Of a DNA stretch of 64,000 bases, positions 25,185 through 34,894 are shown piece by piece (positions within the stretch are counted from its first letter, which is position 1; each line of letters starts with the position of its first letter). The DNA is taken from the NCBI GenBank assembly GCA_041648735.1, contig JBAZOO010000011.1, forward strand, positions 1 to 64,000, written 5' to 3'. Below the pieces are notes generated by a model. The model worked only from the letters and a program-made list of their open reading frames with translations, was not told the DNA's origin and did not search any database. The translations under genes were made by a program, and so were the position numbers. The stretch is from JBAZOO01 sp041648735. Its GTDB lineage: Bacteria > Verrucomicrobiota > Lentisphaeria > Oligosphaerales > CAITYL01.

Positions 25185-25525
25185 GGGGTTTTGCCGTCTT
25201 TCATTGGCAGTCCCGGGGACTGTTCGTGGGCCGGACCATGGGGACGCGACCGCCGCCGGGGGAGAGAGGCTGAGGCTCGTTTCCGTCCGCGGTGAAAGGG
25301 GGCCCGGCGCTGGCGCTGGTGTTCCGGGGGGTCGCAACAGGAAAGCCTGCGTCAAGCAGGCGAAACCCCGGCAGTCGCCACCGCCGGGCATCTAACCAGG
25401 ACTTTCCGTTGTTGCAGGAATCGCATGGTCCAAATTCTCGATCCACCATCCCAGGCCAGGCCAACCCGCGTCACGCCGCGGTTGAGCCGCCACTGCCAAA
25501 AACCATACCACGGCCAGCCCGGAAA
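25185..25525. other. Intergenic region between hydE and ilvB
   Basis: This is 341 bp without a convincing gene. The only structure I see is a small hairpin at 25343-25359 (GCCTGC/GCAGGC with a five-base loop). There is no T-box-like specifier pattern, leader peptide rich in Ile, Leu or Val codons, or clear terminator. Confidence 0.5.
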
Positions 25526-26602
25526 TCAACCGGCGGCGGCCGCGGCGGGGCGGGGCGGGCGGAGCACGTGGCCGGGGCCGGCGGCGACGCGGCGGCCGAG
25601 GGCCTCGATGCGGCGGGTGATGCAGCCGCGGCAGTGGTGGGCGTCGTCGCCCAGGCAAATCTTGCCGGGATAGATTTCGTAGAGCGGCCGGCGGTCGGTG
25701 GGGGTGACGTTGGGCATGACGACGTTGGCGCCGGCCTGGAGCGCCTTTTCGCGGCCGTGCGGGTCGAGGGAGCCCATGGCGGTGGTCGCGGGGATGTGGG
25801 CCCAGGGGAAGGCGAGGCGGAGGACGGCGACGAGGCGCAGGGTCTGCTCGACCGTGCCGCCGGCGGCGCCCGCCAGGGGGGTCTGGGGATGGGGGATGAA
25901 GGGGCCGACGCCGATCATCTCCGCGCCCAGCTCGTGGAGCCAGAGGACATCGGCGGCGAGCATTGCCGGGGTTTGCCCCGGCAGGCCGGTCATGACGCCG
26001 GAGCCGAGCTGGTAGCCAAGCTCCTTGAGGGTGAAGAGGCAGGCTTGGCGCGCCGCCAGGTAGCTGCCGTCGGGATGGAGCGCGGCGAAGAGCGCGGGGT
26101 CGGTGGTCTCGATGCGGAGCAGGTAGCGGTCGGCGCCGGCTTCGCGCCAGAGGCGGTAGGTTTCGCGGTCCCGTTCGCCGACGCTGAGGGTGACGGCGAG
26201 GTCCGTGGTTGCCTTGATGGCGCGCACCGCCGCCGCCAGCCGTTCGGCGGTGAACCAGGCGTCTTCGCCGGACTGGAGGACGACCGAGTGGTAGCCGAGG
26301 GCGGCGGCCTCCTGGGCGGCCTTGACGATCTCCTCCGGCGCGAGCCGGTAGCGCCCCGCCGTGGCATTGCCGTTGCGGAGTCCGCAATAGGCGCAGTTCC
26401 GGCGGCAGACGCTGGAGAACTCGATGAGGCCGCGGAGGTGGACCTCGTCGCCGACGGTGGTGGCGCGGCGCTGGTCGGCGGCGGCGAAGAGCCGGGGCGC
26501 GTCGGCGGCGGCGCAGTCGAGGAGGGGGACGAGCCATTCCGGGGCGGGGGGGGCGCCGGCGATGGCGAGTTCGAGGGCTTGGGCGAAGGTGAGGTTGGGC
26601 AT
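25526..26602 (-). CDS. hydE: HydE-type radical SAM protein
   Basis: This 358-residue radical-SAM protein resembles the [FeFe]-hydrogenase maturase HydE. The SAM cluster motif is CRRNCAYCG. The barrel includes SVVLQSGEDAW and the GVMTGLPGQTP and GVGPFIPHP segments typical of HydE. A second cysteine set, C-x7-C-x2-C near residues 325-335, matches the auxiliary cluster of HydE. HydF, HydG and a hydrogenase are not in the window. The gene is the last of a sulfur-metabolism operon, 95 bp after larE. A HydE-like role in another cofactor pathway cannot be excluded. Confidence 0.82.
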   Translation of the reverse strand: MPNLTFAQALELAIAGAPPAPEWLVPLLDCAAADAPRLFAAADQRRATTVGDEVHLRGLIEFSSVCRRNCAYCGLRNGNATAGRYRLAPEEIVKAAQEAAALGYHSVVLQSGEDAWFTAERLAAAVRAIKATTDLAVTLSVGERDRETYRLWREAGADRYLLRIETTDPALFAALHPDGSYLAARQACLFTLKELGYQLGSGVMTGLPGQTPAMLAADVLWLHELGAEMIGVGPFIPHPQTPLAGAAGGTVEQTLRLVAVLRLAFPWAHIPATTAMGSLDPHGREKALQAGANVVMPNVTPTDRRPLYEIYPGKICLGDDAHHCRGCITRRIEALGRRVAAGPGHVLRPPRPAAAAAG

Positions 26603-26697
26603 GGGCTGGGCGGATTCGGGATTTGCGAATTTCGGTTGCCGCAGAGGTTTCAGGGGACACAGAGGGAATCACCGGGAGCGGTTCAGAATGGAACCGG

Positions 26698-27546
26698 TCA
26701 GAGGGCTTCGTTGAGGCTGCCGGTGCGGTAGCCTTGGAGGTCGAGGCTAACATAACGCCAGCCGAGGCGTTTGAGGGCGGCGGTGAGTTCGCCGCGGAGG
26801 TTGGGGTCGAGGAGGCGGGGGAATTCGGCGGGATCCAGTTCGAGGCGGGCGATGTCGCCGTGGTGGCGGACGCGGGCGCCGCGGAAGCCGGCGTCGCGGA
26901 GGCGGCTTTCGGCCGCTTCGACCTGGGCGAGGCTGGCGGCGGTGACGGGGGTGCCGTAGGGGAGGCGTGAGGCGAGGCAGGCCATGGCGGGCTTGTCGGC
27001 GGTGGGCAGTCCCAGGTGGCGGGAGAGTTCGCGGATTTCCGCCTTGGCCAGGCCGGCCTCCAGCAACGGGCTTTGCACGCCCAGCTCGGCGGCGGCGCGG
27101 CGGCCGGGGCGGTGGTCGCCGGTGTCGTCGGCATTGCTGCCTTCGAGGATGGTGGCGATGCCGCGGTTGGCGGCGGCCTGGCGCACGCCGGTGAAGAGGG
27201 CGTGTTTGCAGAAGTAGCAGCGGTCGGGGGGGTTGGCGGTGTAGCGCGGGTTGCGCATTTCCTCGGGGAAGATCACCAGGCACTCGACGCCGGTGGCGGC
27301 GGCGAACTGGCGGGCGAGGGCGAGTTCGTGGCGGGGCAGGCTGGGGGAGTCGCCGATGATGGCGAGGACGTTGGCCGGGCCGAGGGTGTCGGCGGCGACG
27401 CGGAGGAGGAAGCTGCTGTCCACGCCGCCGGAGAAGGCGACGGCGGCGCGGCCGGCGGAGCGCAGCGCCGCCTGGAGCCGGTGCAGCTTCGCCGCCGCTG
27501 CCGGAGCCATGGGACTCATTGGACTCATAAGACTCATCGGACTCAT
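26698..27546 (-). CDS. larE: ATP-dependent sacrificial sulfur transferase LarE
   Basis: LarE supplies sulfur to the nickel pincer cofactor. The 282-residue protein has the PP-loop AVAFSGGVDSSFLLRVA, the family motif PDRCYFCKHALF with cysteines, GSNADDTGDHRPGRRAA, and KPAMACLASRLPYG. The N-terminus is unusual: a 9-nt unit (ATGAGTCCN) is repeated four times, giving MSP-type repeats and five in-frame ATG codons from 27546 to 27510. AAGGAAGG lies just before the first. The start therefore cannot be fixed. It is cotranscribed with cysK (9-bp gap), a sensible sulfur-supply context. Confidence 0.88.
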   Translation of the reverse strand: MSPMSLMSPMSPMAPAAAAKLHRLQAALRSAGRAAVAFSGGVDSSFLLRVAADTLGPANVLAIIGDSPSLPRHELALARQFAAATGVECLVIFPEEMRNPRYTANPPDRCYFCKHALFTGVRQAAANRGIATILEGSNADDTGDHRPGRRAAAELGVQSPLLEAGLAKAEIRELSRHLGLPTADKPAMACLASRLPYGTPVTAASLAQVEAAESRLRDAGFRGARVRHHGDIARLELDPAEFPRLLDPNLRGELTAALKRLGWRYVSLDLQGYRTGSLNEAL

Positions 27547-27554
27547 GCCTTCCT

Positions 27555-28514
27555 TCAGCCGCCGATCCCCTCGAAGAGGACGGTGGAGATGTAGCGTTCG
27601 CCGGCGTCGGGGAGGATGGTGACGATCGTCTGGCCGGCGAACTCCGGGAGCCGCGCCAGGCGCAGGGCCGCGGCGGTGGCGGCGCCGCTGGAGATGCCGG
27701 CGAGGATGCCTTCCTCGGTGGCGAGGCGGCGGGCGGTCTCGATTGCCTCGGCGCTCTCCACCTGTTCCACGCGGTCGAGGAGGGTGAGGTCGAGGGTGTC
27801 CGGGATGAAGCCGGCGCCGATCCCCTGGATCTTGTGCGGGCCGGGCTTGAGTTCCTGCCCCGCCAGCTTCTGGGTGATGACTGGGCTTTCCTTCGGCTCG
27901 ACGGCGACGGCGAGCAGCGGCTGGCGCTTGGTCAGCTTGAAGTGGCGGGCGATGCCGGTGATGGTGCCGCCGGTGCCGACGCCGGCGACGAGGACGGCGG
28001 CCTGGCCGTCGGTGTCGTTCCAGATTTCGGGGCCGGTGGTGGCTTCGTGGATGGCGGGGTTGGCCGGGTTCTTGAACTGCTGGGGTAGGAACCAGTGGGC
28101 CGGGTCGCTGGCGGCGATCTCCTCGGCGCGGCGGATGGCGCCCTTCATCCCCTCGGCGCCGGGGGTGAGGATCAGGGTTGCGCCGAAGGCGGCGAGGACG
28201 CGCCGGCGTTCGAGGCTCATGGTCTCGGGCATGGTCAGGGTCAGCTTGTAGCCGCGGGCGGCGGCGACGGAAGCCAGGGCGATGCCGGTGTTGCCGCTGG
28301 TGGGCTCGATGATTTCGACGCCGGGGCGGAGGATGCCGCGCTTCTCCGCGTCCCAGACCATGGCGGCGCCGATGCGGCACTTGACGGAGTAGGCGGGGTT
28401 GCGCCCTTCGATCTTGGCGAGCACGGTGGCTTTGGCGCCCTGGGTGAGGCGGTTGAGGCGCACCAGCGGCGTGCGGCCGATGCTTTGCGAATTGTCCAGG
28501 TGGATGTTGCTCAT
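27555..28514 (-). CDS. cysK: Cysteine synthase (O-acetylserine sulfhydrylase)
   Basis: CysK makes cysteine from O-acetylserine and sulfide using PLP. The 319-residue protein has the PLP lysine in NPAYSVKCRIG, the EPTSGNTGIALA substrate loop, and VGTGGTITGIARHFK phosphate-binding motif. The C-terminal GISSGAATAAAL and ILPDAGERYIST are also present. It sits 70 bp after a cystathionine gamma-synthase/lyase-type gene and 9 bp before larE, in an operon headed by a promoter at 31058-31086. An Rrf2 regulator 1.8 kb further along could control it in the manner of CymR, but this is inference. Confidence 0.95.
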   Translation of the reverse strand: MSNIHLDNSQSIGRTPLVRLNRLTQGAKATVLAKIEGRNPAYSVKCRIGAAMVWDAEKRGILRPGVEIIEPTSGNTGIALASVAAARGYKLTLTMPETMSLERRRVLAAFGATLILTPGAEGMKGAIRRAEEIAASDPAHWFLPQQFKNPANPAIHEATTGPEIWNDTDGQAAVLVAGVGTGGTITGIARHFKLTKRQPLLAVAVEPKESPVITQKLAGQELKPGPHKIQGIGAGFIPDTLDLTLLDRVEQVESAEAIETARRLATEEGILAGISSGAATAAALRLARLPEFAGQTIVTILPDAGERYISTVLFEGIGG

Positions 28515-28584
28515 GGCGGTGGTCTCCGGGGTCGGGGTGGTGGTGTTTTTTTTGTGGGAAAAGGGGACTGGCGTGGGGGCAGGG

Positions 28585-29736
28585 TCAACAACCGCCGGCG
28601 GCGGCGGCCAGGGCCTGCTCCAGGTCGGCGATGAGGTCGGCGGGCGATTCGAGGCCGGCGGAGAGGCGGACCAGGCCGGCGGTGATGCCGCGGCGGGCGC
28701 GTTCCGCCGGCGGCATGGCGGCGTGCGACATGGTGGCGGGATAGGAGAGGATGGTTTCGACGCCGCCGAGGCTGACGGCGACGAGGGGGATTTTCACCTG
28801 CTTGAGGAAGGCGACGGCGCGCTCGCGGCTGCCGAGGTCGAAGGCGAGCACCGCGCCGGGGCCGGTGGCTTGGCGGTCGTGGATTTCGCGGCCGGGATGG
28901 CCGGGGAGGCCGGGGTAGTGGACGCGCGGCACGTCCGGGCGCGCCGCCAGCCAGTGGGCGATGGCCGCCGCGGTGCGTTGCTGGCGTTCCAGGCGGACGT
29001 CGAGGGTCTTGAGCCCGCGCAGGGTGAGCCAGGAGTCCTGCGGGCCGAGGATGGCGCCGACGGCGTTCTGGACGTGGCGGAGCTTGTGGCCGGTGGCGGC
29101 GTCGCGGGTCACCGCCAGGCCGGCGATGAGGTCGCTGTGGCCGGCGATGAACTTGGTGGCGCTGTGGATGACGATGTCGAAGCCGAGGGCGAGCGGCTTT
29201 TGCAGGAGCGGCGAGAGGAAGGTGTTGTCGGTGATGGCCAGCAGGCCGTGGGCGTGGGCGATCTCCGCGACCGCGGCGAGGTCGGTGATGCGCAGGAGCG
29301 GGTTGGAGGGGGTTTCGACGAAGATGGCCTTGGTCCGCGGCGTGATGGCGGCGCGGAGCGCGTCCGGGTCGGTGCTGTCGCCGAAGCTGACGTCGAGCCC
29401 CCAGCGCTGGAAGACGGTGGTCAGGACGCGGTAGGTGCCGCCGTAGACGTCTTCGCCGGCGACGATGTGGTCGCCCGTCTGGAAGAGCAGGAAGACGGAG
29501 GAGAGGGCGGCCATGCCGGAGGCGAAGGCGAAGCCGCGGGCGCCGCCTTCGAGTTCGGCGATGGCCAGTTCCAGGGCTTCGCGGGTCGGGTTGTCGCTGC
29601 GGGCGTAGTCATACTTGCCGAGGTGTTCGGGATCCGGCTGGTGGTAGGTCGAGGTCTGGTAGACCGGGACGCTGGCGGCGCCGGTGAGCGGGTCGCGGTC
29701 GCGGCCGGCGTGGATGAGCTGGGTGGCGAAGTCCAT
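28585..29736 (-). CDS. Cys/Met-metabolism PLP enzyme (cystathionine gamma-synthase or lyase)
   Basis: This 383-residue transsulfuration enzyme has ATQLIHAGRDRDPLTGA at its start and the YDYARSDNPTREALE motif. It shows FASGMAALSSVFLLF, the PLP lysine in IVIHSATKFIAGHSD and a C-terminal RLSAGLESPADLIADLEQAL. The start at 29736 is downstream of an AT-rich repeat region, 120 bp after the next paralogue. This copy and the one at 29857 are diverged, so they probably make different reactions, one synthase and one lyase or sulfhydrylase. Which is which cannot be told from motifs alone. Confidence 0.9.
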   Translation of the reverse strand: MDFATQLIHAGRDRDPLTGAASVPVYQTSTYHQPDPEHLGKYDYARSDNPTREALELAIAELEGGARGFAFASGMAALSSVFLLFQTGDHIVAGEDVYGGTYRVLTTVFQRWGLDVSFGDSTDPDALRAAITPRTKAIFVETPSNPLLRITDLAAVAEIAHAHGLLAITDNTFLSPLLQKPLALGFDIVIHSATKFIAGHSDLIAGLAVTRDAATGHKLRHVQNAVGAILGPQDSWLTLRGLKTLDVRLERQQRTAAAIAHWLAARPDVPRVHYPGLPGHPGREIHDRQATGPGAVLAFDLGSRERAVAFLKQVKIPLVAVSLGGVETILSYPATMSHAAMPPAERARRGITAGLVRLSAGLESPADLIADLEQALAAAAGGC

Positions 29737-29856
29737 GGGGTCTTGATTTTCGATTTTCGAATGCCGAATGGCAAATTTAACCTGAATTGGCCGCCGCGAC
29801 GGCATGACGGGCATGAAGTCCGAGCCAAGGCCATCTTTTTCAATGGCTGGATCAAG
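29737..29856. repeat. Intergenic AT-rich and GACGG-type repeat fragments
   Basis: The 120 bp between the two paralogues contains a short TTTTCGA-type AT-rich repeat (29745-29775) and a GACGGCATGACGGGCATGAA-type stretch near 29799. Similar fragments lie at 26615-26660, 38725-38770 and 50560-50600. No ORF is supported. Confidence 0.55.
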
Positions 29857-30999
<1,143 letters not shown>

Positions 31000-31057
31000 G
31001 GGTTGGGTGCGGCGGTGTGTGGGGGTGTGGTGATCCGGTTTGGGGTTTGATGGTGGC

Positions 31058-31086
31058 ACTATAGCCCGGAATCAAAACAAAGTCAA
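31058..31086 (-). promoter_or_regulatory. Promoter of the sulfur operon
   Basis: On the minus strand, TTGACT (31081-31086) and TATAGT (31058-31063) are separated by 17 bp. The predicted start near 31051 gives a roughly 50-nt leader with no visible riboswitch fold. Confidence 0.75.
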
Positions 31087-31271
31087 TCTCTTTGGTGATG
31101 TTGCTGGGCGGGGCGCGGACGGGCATGCCCTTGGGGACAGGGACAATACTCCCGTGCGGACTCCGCGCCGCCTTGGCGCCTGATGGCTTGATCCGCTGCA
31201 AAAGGGCATTACAGTTGACAGGTTGCAAGTTCGCTGGCGGTTTTGGGGCATCGGGCCAAGGCGAGGCGGCG

Positions 31272-32402
31272 ATGGAGTCGAATCCCCCAACAAGCGTGGC
31301 TGGTGGCGCCGCGGCCGGCGTCCCGGCGGTGACGTCCAAGCCTGCCGCGCCGGGGCCGAAGCGCCCCGCCGCCCTCCTGGCCATTCGCGGGATGGCGCTG
31401 CTCTTCGGTGGCCATTGCCTGCTTTTCGGCTGGCTTGGCGGGCTGCCGCCCCTGGCCTTCTTGAAGTGGCATGTGCCGGCGGCGGTCCTGCTGTGGCTGC
31501 TGCTGGACATGAAATTCCACCACGAGCTTTCGTTTCGGCAAGGGGTTCTGACATTGCTGCTTTTCTTGGGCGAGGCCGGCGTGGGAAGCATCCTCAGCTT
31601 GCGGCTGAAATCGGCGGATATCCTGCGGCTGCCGGTGATCCGGCAGTCGGTGGGCTTCTATGCCGCGATGCGGAGCCACCCGTCGCCGGCGCACCTCCGA
31701 CGGCTCCGGGGGGAGCCGGCGGGCGCCGTAGCCGCGACGCGGGAGAGGCTGGCCATTGCCCTGGCGGGCTGTGTGGGGGATCTGGCGACGCGGCAGGCGC
31801 TGGTGCAAATCCAGGGGCAGGCAGTCGCGGTGCGTGCCACCGGCCGGCCGGAGCCGGCGGCCCAACAGGTGCTGGAATCGGTTGCCGATTCGGCCCGGCT
31901 GACGGCCGAATACCTGCTGGAGCTGGAACAGTTGCGGCTCGCCGACTTTTTGGCTCCGGCCCGCATCCAGGCGGAGCGGGATTCGGATCGCAGCCTGGCC
32001 GTCGTGGATGGGGCGCGGGCGGCGTTGCGGCGCTTGCGGAACCAGCGCGGGGAGAGCCTTGCCGCCCGCCGCCGCGAGCTGGCGGCCCTGCGCGTGCCGG
32101 AGCGGAGCCCGTACCATCGCTTCCTGGCCAGCGACGCGGCGTTCGAGCGCTGGTATCAACTGGATGGCGAGGCCTTGGATCTGGCCGAGAAGCTGTTTTT
32201 GCAACTGGACGGCAACCGCGGCGCCTGGGAAGTCGGGGCGGCCGGGGGGATCGTCCCGCATGACCTGGCGTGGTGGGCGCGGCTGGCGCCCCAGCTCCAG
32301 CGGTTGGGGGAGCTGACGGCGCAGCAGAAGCGGCTGAAGCGGGCCGTGGTGCTGCGGCTGCAGGAGGTGGTCGCCGACATCCAGCAGGCGACACCGCCCT
32401 GA
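31272..32402 (+). CDS. Membrane protein of unknown function with helical tail
   Basis: This 376-residue protein has an N-terminal cytoplasmic-like stretch, then two transmembrane helices (about 50-68 and 77-95) and possibly a third near 105-120. A long helical region of about 250 residues follows, rich in Arg, Ala, Leu and Glu, with coiled-coil character and the repeated LRRLRN/ARRRELAALR pattern. There is no recognised domain or catalytic motif. ATG 31272 was chosen over the frame from 31092 because earlier residues come from the repeat-bearing intergenic DNA. It is divergent from the sulfur operon and 25 bp before the converging Rrf2 gene. Confidence 0.7.
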   Translation: MESNPPTSVAGGAAAGVPAVTSKPAAPGPKRPAALLAIRGMALLFGGHCLLFGWLGGLPPLAFLKWHVPAAVLLWLLLDMKFHHELSFRQGVLTLLLFLGEAGVGSILSLRLKSADILRLPVIRQSVGFYAAMRSHPSPAHLRRLRGEPAGAVAATRERLAIALAGCVGDLATRQALVQIQGQAVAVRATGRPEPAAQQVLESVADSARLTAEYLLELEQLRLADFLAPARIQAERDSDRSLAVVDGARAALRRLRNQRGESLAARRRELAALRVPERSPYHRFLASDAAFERWYQLDGEALDLAEKLFLQLDGNRGAWEVGAAGGIVPHDLAWWARLAPQLQRLGELTAQQKRLKRAVVLRLQEVVADIQQATPP

Positions 32403-32427
32403 CTGCGGCCGCGGCGGCCGGACCGGG

Positions 32428-32886
32428 TCAGATCACGTAGTCGAAGCCGCCCTTGCCGCGGCGGGCGAGGAGCCGTCGCTCCTCCTCGAGCAGGTCTTGG
32501 AAGCTGGTGCCATCATAGACCTTGGTGGTGGCGTCCTGCGCCCGTTGCCAGAGGCCGACGAAGATGCATTGGTCAACCAGCGGGCAACGGCTGCGCCCGG
32601 CGCCGCGGCAGTCCACCGGGGCGAGGGAGCCCTCCATGAGGCGGATCACGTCGCCGACACTGGTCTGGGCCGGTGGCCGCGGCAGGACGTAGCCACCTTT
32701 CTTGCCGCGCACCGAATCAACCAGCCCCGCGGCGCGCAACTGGTTGAGGATGTTCGCCAGGAACCGCTGGGGGATCGCCTGGGCCGTGGCGATCTCCTCG
32801 ATCTTGGTCGGTTCGCCGCCGTGGCGCTTGGCGAGTTCGAACATGGCGCGGACGGCGTACTGGCATTTCTGGCTGACCATGAGCAT
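32428..32886 (-). CDS. Rrf2-family transcriptional regulator
   Basis: This 152-residue winged-helix regulator of the IscR/CymR/NsrR family has an N-terminal DNA-binding part (MVSQKCQYAVRAMFELA, then PQRFLANILNQLRAAGLVDSVRGKKGGY) and a dimerisation helix. A cysteine triad follows: C near residue 92, C near 100, C near 106 (CRGAGRSRCPLVDQC). Three spaced cysteines suggest an Fe-S cluster, as in IscR and NsrR, rather than cluster-free CymR. AAGGAAG precedes the first ATG at 32886. The nearby sulfur operon is a reasonable target but no shared site was found. Confidence 0.88.
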   Translation of the reverse strand: MLMVSQKCQYAVRAMFELAKRHGGEPTKIEEIATAQAIPQRFLANILNQLRAAGLVDSVRGKKGGYVLPRPPAQTSVGDVIRLMEGSLAPVDCRGAGRSRCPLVDQCIFVGLWQRAQDATTKVYDGTSFQDLLEEERRLLARRGKGGFDYVI

Positions 32887-32913
32887 GGGGCGGCTTCCTT
32901 CGGGGTTGCGGCC

Positions 32914-32941
32914 ACCATACCGTGTGCCGGCGGATTTACAA
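32914..32941 (-). promoter_or_regulatory. Promoter of the Rrf2 gene
   Basis: On the minus strand, TTGTAA (32936-32941) and TATGGT (32914-32919) are separated by 16 bp, about 28 bp before the start codon. Confidence 0.55.
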
Positions 32942-33252
32942 CACTAAAACGATGGATTATGGCCGCCGGCTCTGCCGCGCCAGCGCCGTTGCCGTTTCGC
33001 CGGCGGTTCGCCAAACCGTGGCGCCGCCACCCCCACCGCGGCGGCCAACTAGGGACAGGGGGGCCTTGGGGACAGGTGGCACCCCTCATGCCTCCGCGGG
33101 CTCCCGTGACCTCCGTGCGAAACCCAAGCTTGAGCGGCAGCCCCACCCGCTCCATGACTGTCGCCGCGCGGATGAGGCGGCGGGTTTCCCCAATTTATAC
33201 CCTACAATTCAGCAGTTGTAATTCGTGGATTCTGCTTCCGGTTTCGGGCGGC
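32942..33252. other. Intergenic region with GGGGACAG repeat fragment
   Basis: I see no gene. It holds two GGGACAG-type motifs (near 33050 and 33066-33075), followed by a GACCTCCGTGCGAA-type fragment like that at 3440. An AT-rich segment at 33195-33230 follows. The remainder is unremarkable GC-rich DNA. Confidence 0.5.
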
Positions 33253-33281
33253 TTGCAAAACTGGGGAAGGCGGCCTATGGT
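33253..33281 (+). promoter_or_regulatory. mraZ promoter
   Basis: TTGCAA (33253-33258) and TATGGT (33276-33281) are separated by 17 bp. The predicted start near 33288 falls in the first MraZ box, so MraZ binding would compete with polymerase. Confidence 0.7.
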
Positions 33282-33284
33282 TCA

Positions 33285-33319
33285 GGTGAGAAAAGGTGAA
33301 TAAAGGGGCGATTAGGTGA
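33285..33319 (+). promoter_or_regulatory. MraZ operator: four boxes at 10-bp spacing
   Basis: GGTGA occurs at 33285-33289, 33295-33299 and 33315-33319, and a related GGGGC at 33305-33309. The four are spaced exactly 10 bp apart with five-base spacers, the known arrangement for MraZ binding upstream of mraZ. The fourth box contains the GTG start codon of mraZ. Confidence 0.85.
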
Positions 33320-33831
33320 AAACGGCGCGGCCAACCACCACCACGGACAACGGCGAACGCTGGTTCCTCGGCGATGCGGAAGGCACCGTCGATTCCCAGC
33401 GGCGCGTCGCCATCCCCAGCACTTGGCGCGACCCGGAACCGGCCGCCAACCGCTTCGTCCTCCTCCCCGGCCGCCATGGCGCGCTCCAGCTCCTGCCCCT
33501 GCCCATGTTCACCACCCTCATCCAGAAACTGCGCCAGGTCTCCTTCGCCGACCCCCAGGCCGCCCTCGCCCTCGCCCACATCGGTTCGGTCGCCGCCGAC
33601 TGCCAAGCCGACAAGCAGGGGCGGATCCTGCTCACCCCCAAACTGATGGCCCACGCCGGCATCGCCGACCGGCTCCGGCTCGTCGGCGCCGTCACCCACA
33701 TCCAGCTCTGGACCCCCGAGGCTTGGGAAAAGCAGAAGATGGAGCCCGACCGCTGCCTGGACGTCATCAAGGCCCTCCAGGAACGCCCCGGCCCCCTGGC
33801 CGAAACCCTCGCCGGCCTGATCGGCAAGTGA
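33316..33831 (+). CDS. mraZ: Division/cell-wall cluster transcriptional regulator MraZ
   Basis: MraZ is an AbrB-fold regulator that binds repeats in its own promoter and controls the dcw cluster. The 171-residue protein has two SpoVT/AbrB-like halves: VDSQRRVAIPSTWR with PLPMFTTLIQKL in the first, and CQADKQGRILLTPKLMAHAGI with TPEAWEKQKM in the second. These are the DXXGR-type motifs of the family. The start is a GTG at 33316 embedded in the last operator box. It heads mraZ-rsmH-ftsL; between mraZ and rsmH is a small (CCTGAAC)3 repeat at 33835-33855. Confidence 0.92.
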   Translation: MKTARPTTTTDNGERWFLGDAEGTVDSQRRVAIPSTWRDPEPAANRFVLLPGRHGALQLLPLPMFTTLIQKLRQVSFADPQAALALAHIGSVAADCQADKQGRILLTPKLMAHAGIADRLRLVGAVTHIQLWTPEAWEKQKMEPDRCLDVIKALQERPGPLAETLAGLIGK

Positions 33832-33859
33832 ATCCTGAACCCTGAACCCTGAACCCCAC

Positions 33860-34894
33860 ATGACCGAGTTCGAACACATCCCCGTCCTCCTCCAACCGGT
33901 GCTGGAACTGCTCCGCCCCGAAGGCTGCCGCCGCCTGGTCGACGGCACCCTCGGCGGCGCCGGCCATGCCGCCGCCCTCCTGGCGGCCGCCCCGGCGGAC
34001 GCGGAACTGCTCGGCAGCGACCGCGACGACGCCGCGCTCGCCGCCGCCCGCGCCCGCCTCGCGCCCTTCGCCCCGCGTGTCCACCTTGTCCGCGGCAGCT
34101 ATGCCCAAATGGCGGAGTTCGCCGCGGCGCTGGGCTGGGAAGACGCGACGGTGGATGCGATCCTGCTCGACCTCGGCGTCTCCTCCCCCCAGATCGACAC
34201 CCCCGACCGCGGCTTCGCCCACCGCTTCGACGGGCCGCTGGACATGCGCATGGACCGCCGCCAGCGCCTCACCGCCGCCACCCTCCTGAACCACACCCCG
34301 GAAGCGGAACTCGCCCGCATCTTCCGGGAGTATGGCGAGGAACCCCAGGCCCGGCGGCTCGCCCACGCCATCGTCGAACGCCGGGAACGGCAACCTTGGG
34401 AACGGACCGCCGAACTGGCGGCGCTGGTCGGGAAGGTTGCCGGCCGGCCCTTCCAGCGGGGGCTGCCCGCCGCCACCCGCGTCTTCCAGGCCCTGCGCAT
34501 CGCCGTCAATGGCGAGCTGGCGGAGCTGCGGGCCGGACTGGCCGCCGCCCTCCGCCTGCTCCGCCCCGGCGGCCGCCTCGCCGTCATCAGCTTCCACTCG
34601 CTCGAAGACCGGATCGTCAAGGAATTCATCCGCCACGAAGCCCTCTCCTGCGTCTGCCCCCCCGGCCTGCCCGTCTGCGTCTGCCAGAAGCAGGCGACCC
34701 TGCGGCCGGTGACGAAAAAGCCGGTCACGGCCGCCGCCGCCGAGCTGGCCGCCAACCGCCGGGCCGCCCCCGCCAAGCTCCGGGTCGCCGAGCGCCTGCC
34801 CGTGGCCGCCGCCCCGGCACCATCCCTTTCCCGCCAACCCTCCACTCCCCGCCCACCCCCGGAACGCCGGGCCGGAACCCCAACCCCGCCATGA
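33860..34894 (+). CDS. rsmH: 16S rRNA m4C1402 methyltransferase RsmH
   Basis: RsmH methylates N4 of C1402 in 16S rRNA. The 344-residue protein has EHIPVLLQPVLELL at the start, the SAM-binding VDGTLGGAGHAAALL and LLDLGVSSPQID. The substrate motif RGFAHRFDGPLDMRMD and VISFHSLEDRIVKEF are also present. A proline-rich C-terminal extension of about 40 residues is unusual. Its stop overlaps the ftsL start as ATGA. It follows mraZ by 28 bp, the standard order. Confidence 0.95.
   Translation: MTEFEHIPVLLQPVLELLRPEGCRRLVDGTLGGAGHAAALLAAAPADAELLGSDRDDAALAAARARLAPFAPRVHLVRGSYAQMAEFAAALGWEDATVDAILLDLGVSSPQIDTPDRGFAHRFDGPLDMRMDRRQRLTAATLLNHTPEAELARIFREYGEEPQARRLAHAIVERRERQPWERTAELAALVGKVAGRPFQRGLPAATRVFQALRIAVNGELAELRAGLAAALRLLRPGGRLAVISFHSLEDRIVKEFIRHEALSCVCPPGLPVCVCQKQATLRPVTKKPVTAAAAELAANRRAAPAKLRVAERLPVAAAPAPSLSRQPSTPRPPPERRAGTPTPP

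Noticed and set aside
25185..25464. Branched-chain attenuator leader before ilvB
   Set aside because: The open frame there has no run of Ile, Leu or Val codons and no paired terminator/antiterminator.
27834..28634. Plus-strand ORFs opposite cysK
   Set aside because: Shadows of cysK with no supporting motif.
31000..31057. SAM riboswitch before the sulfur operon
   Set aside because: The leader is only about 50 nt and shows no stem arrangement.
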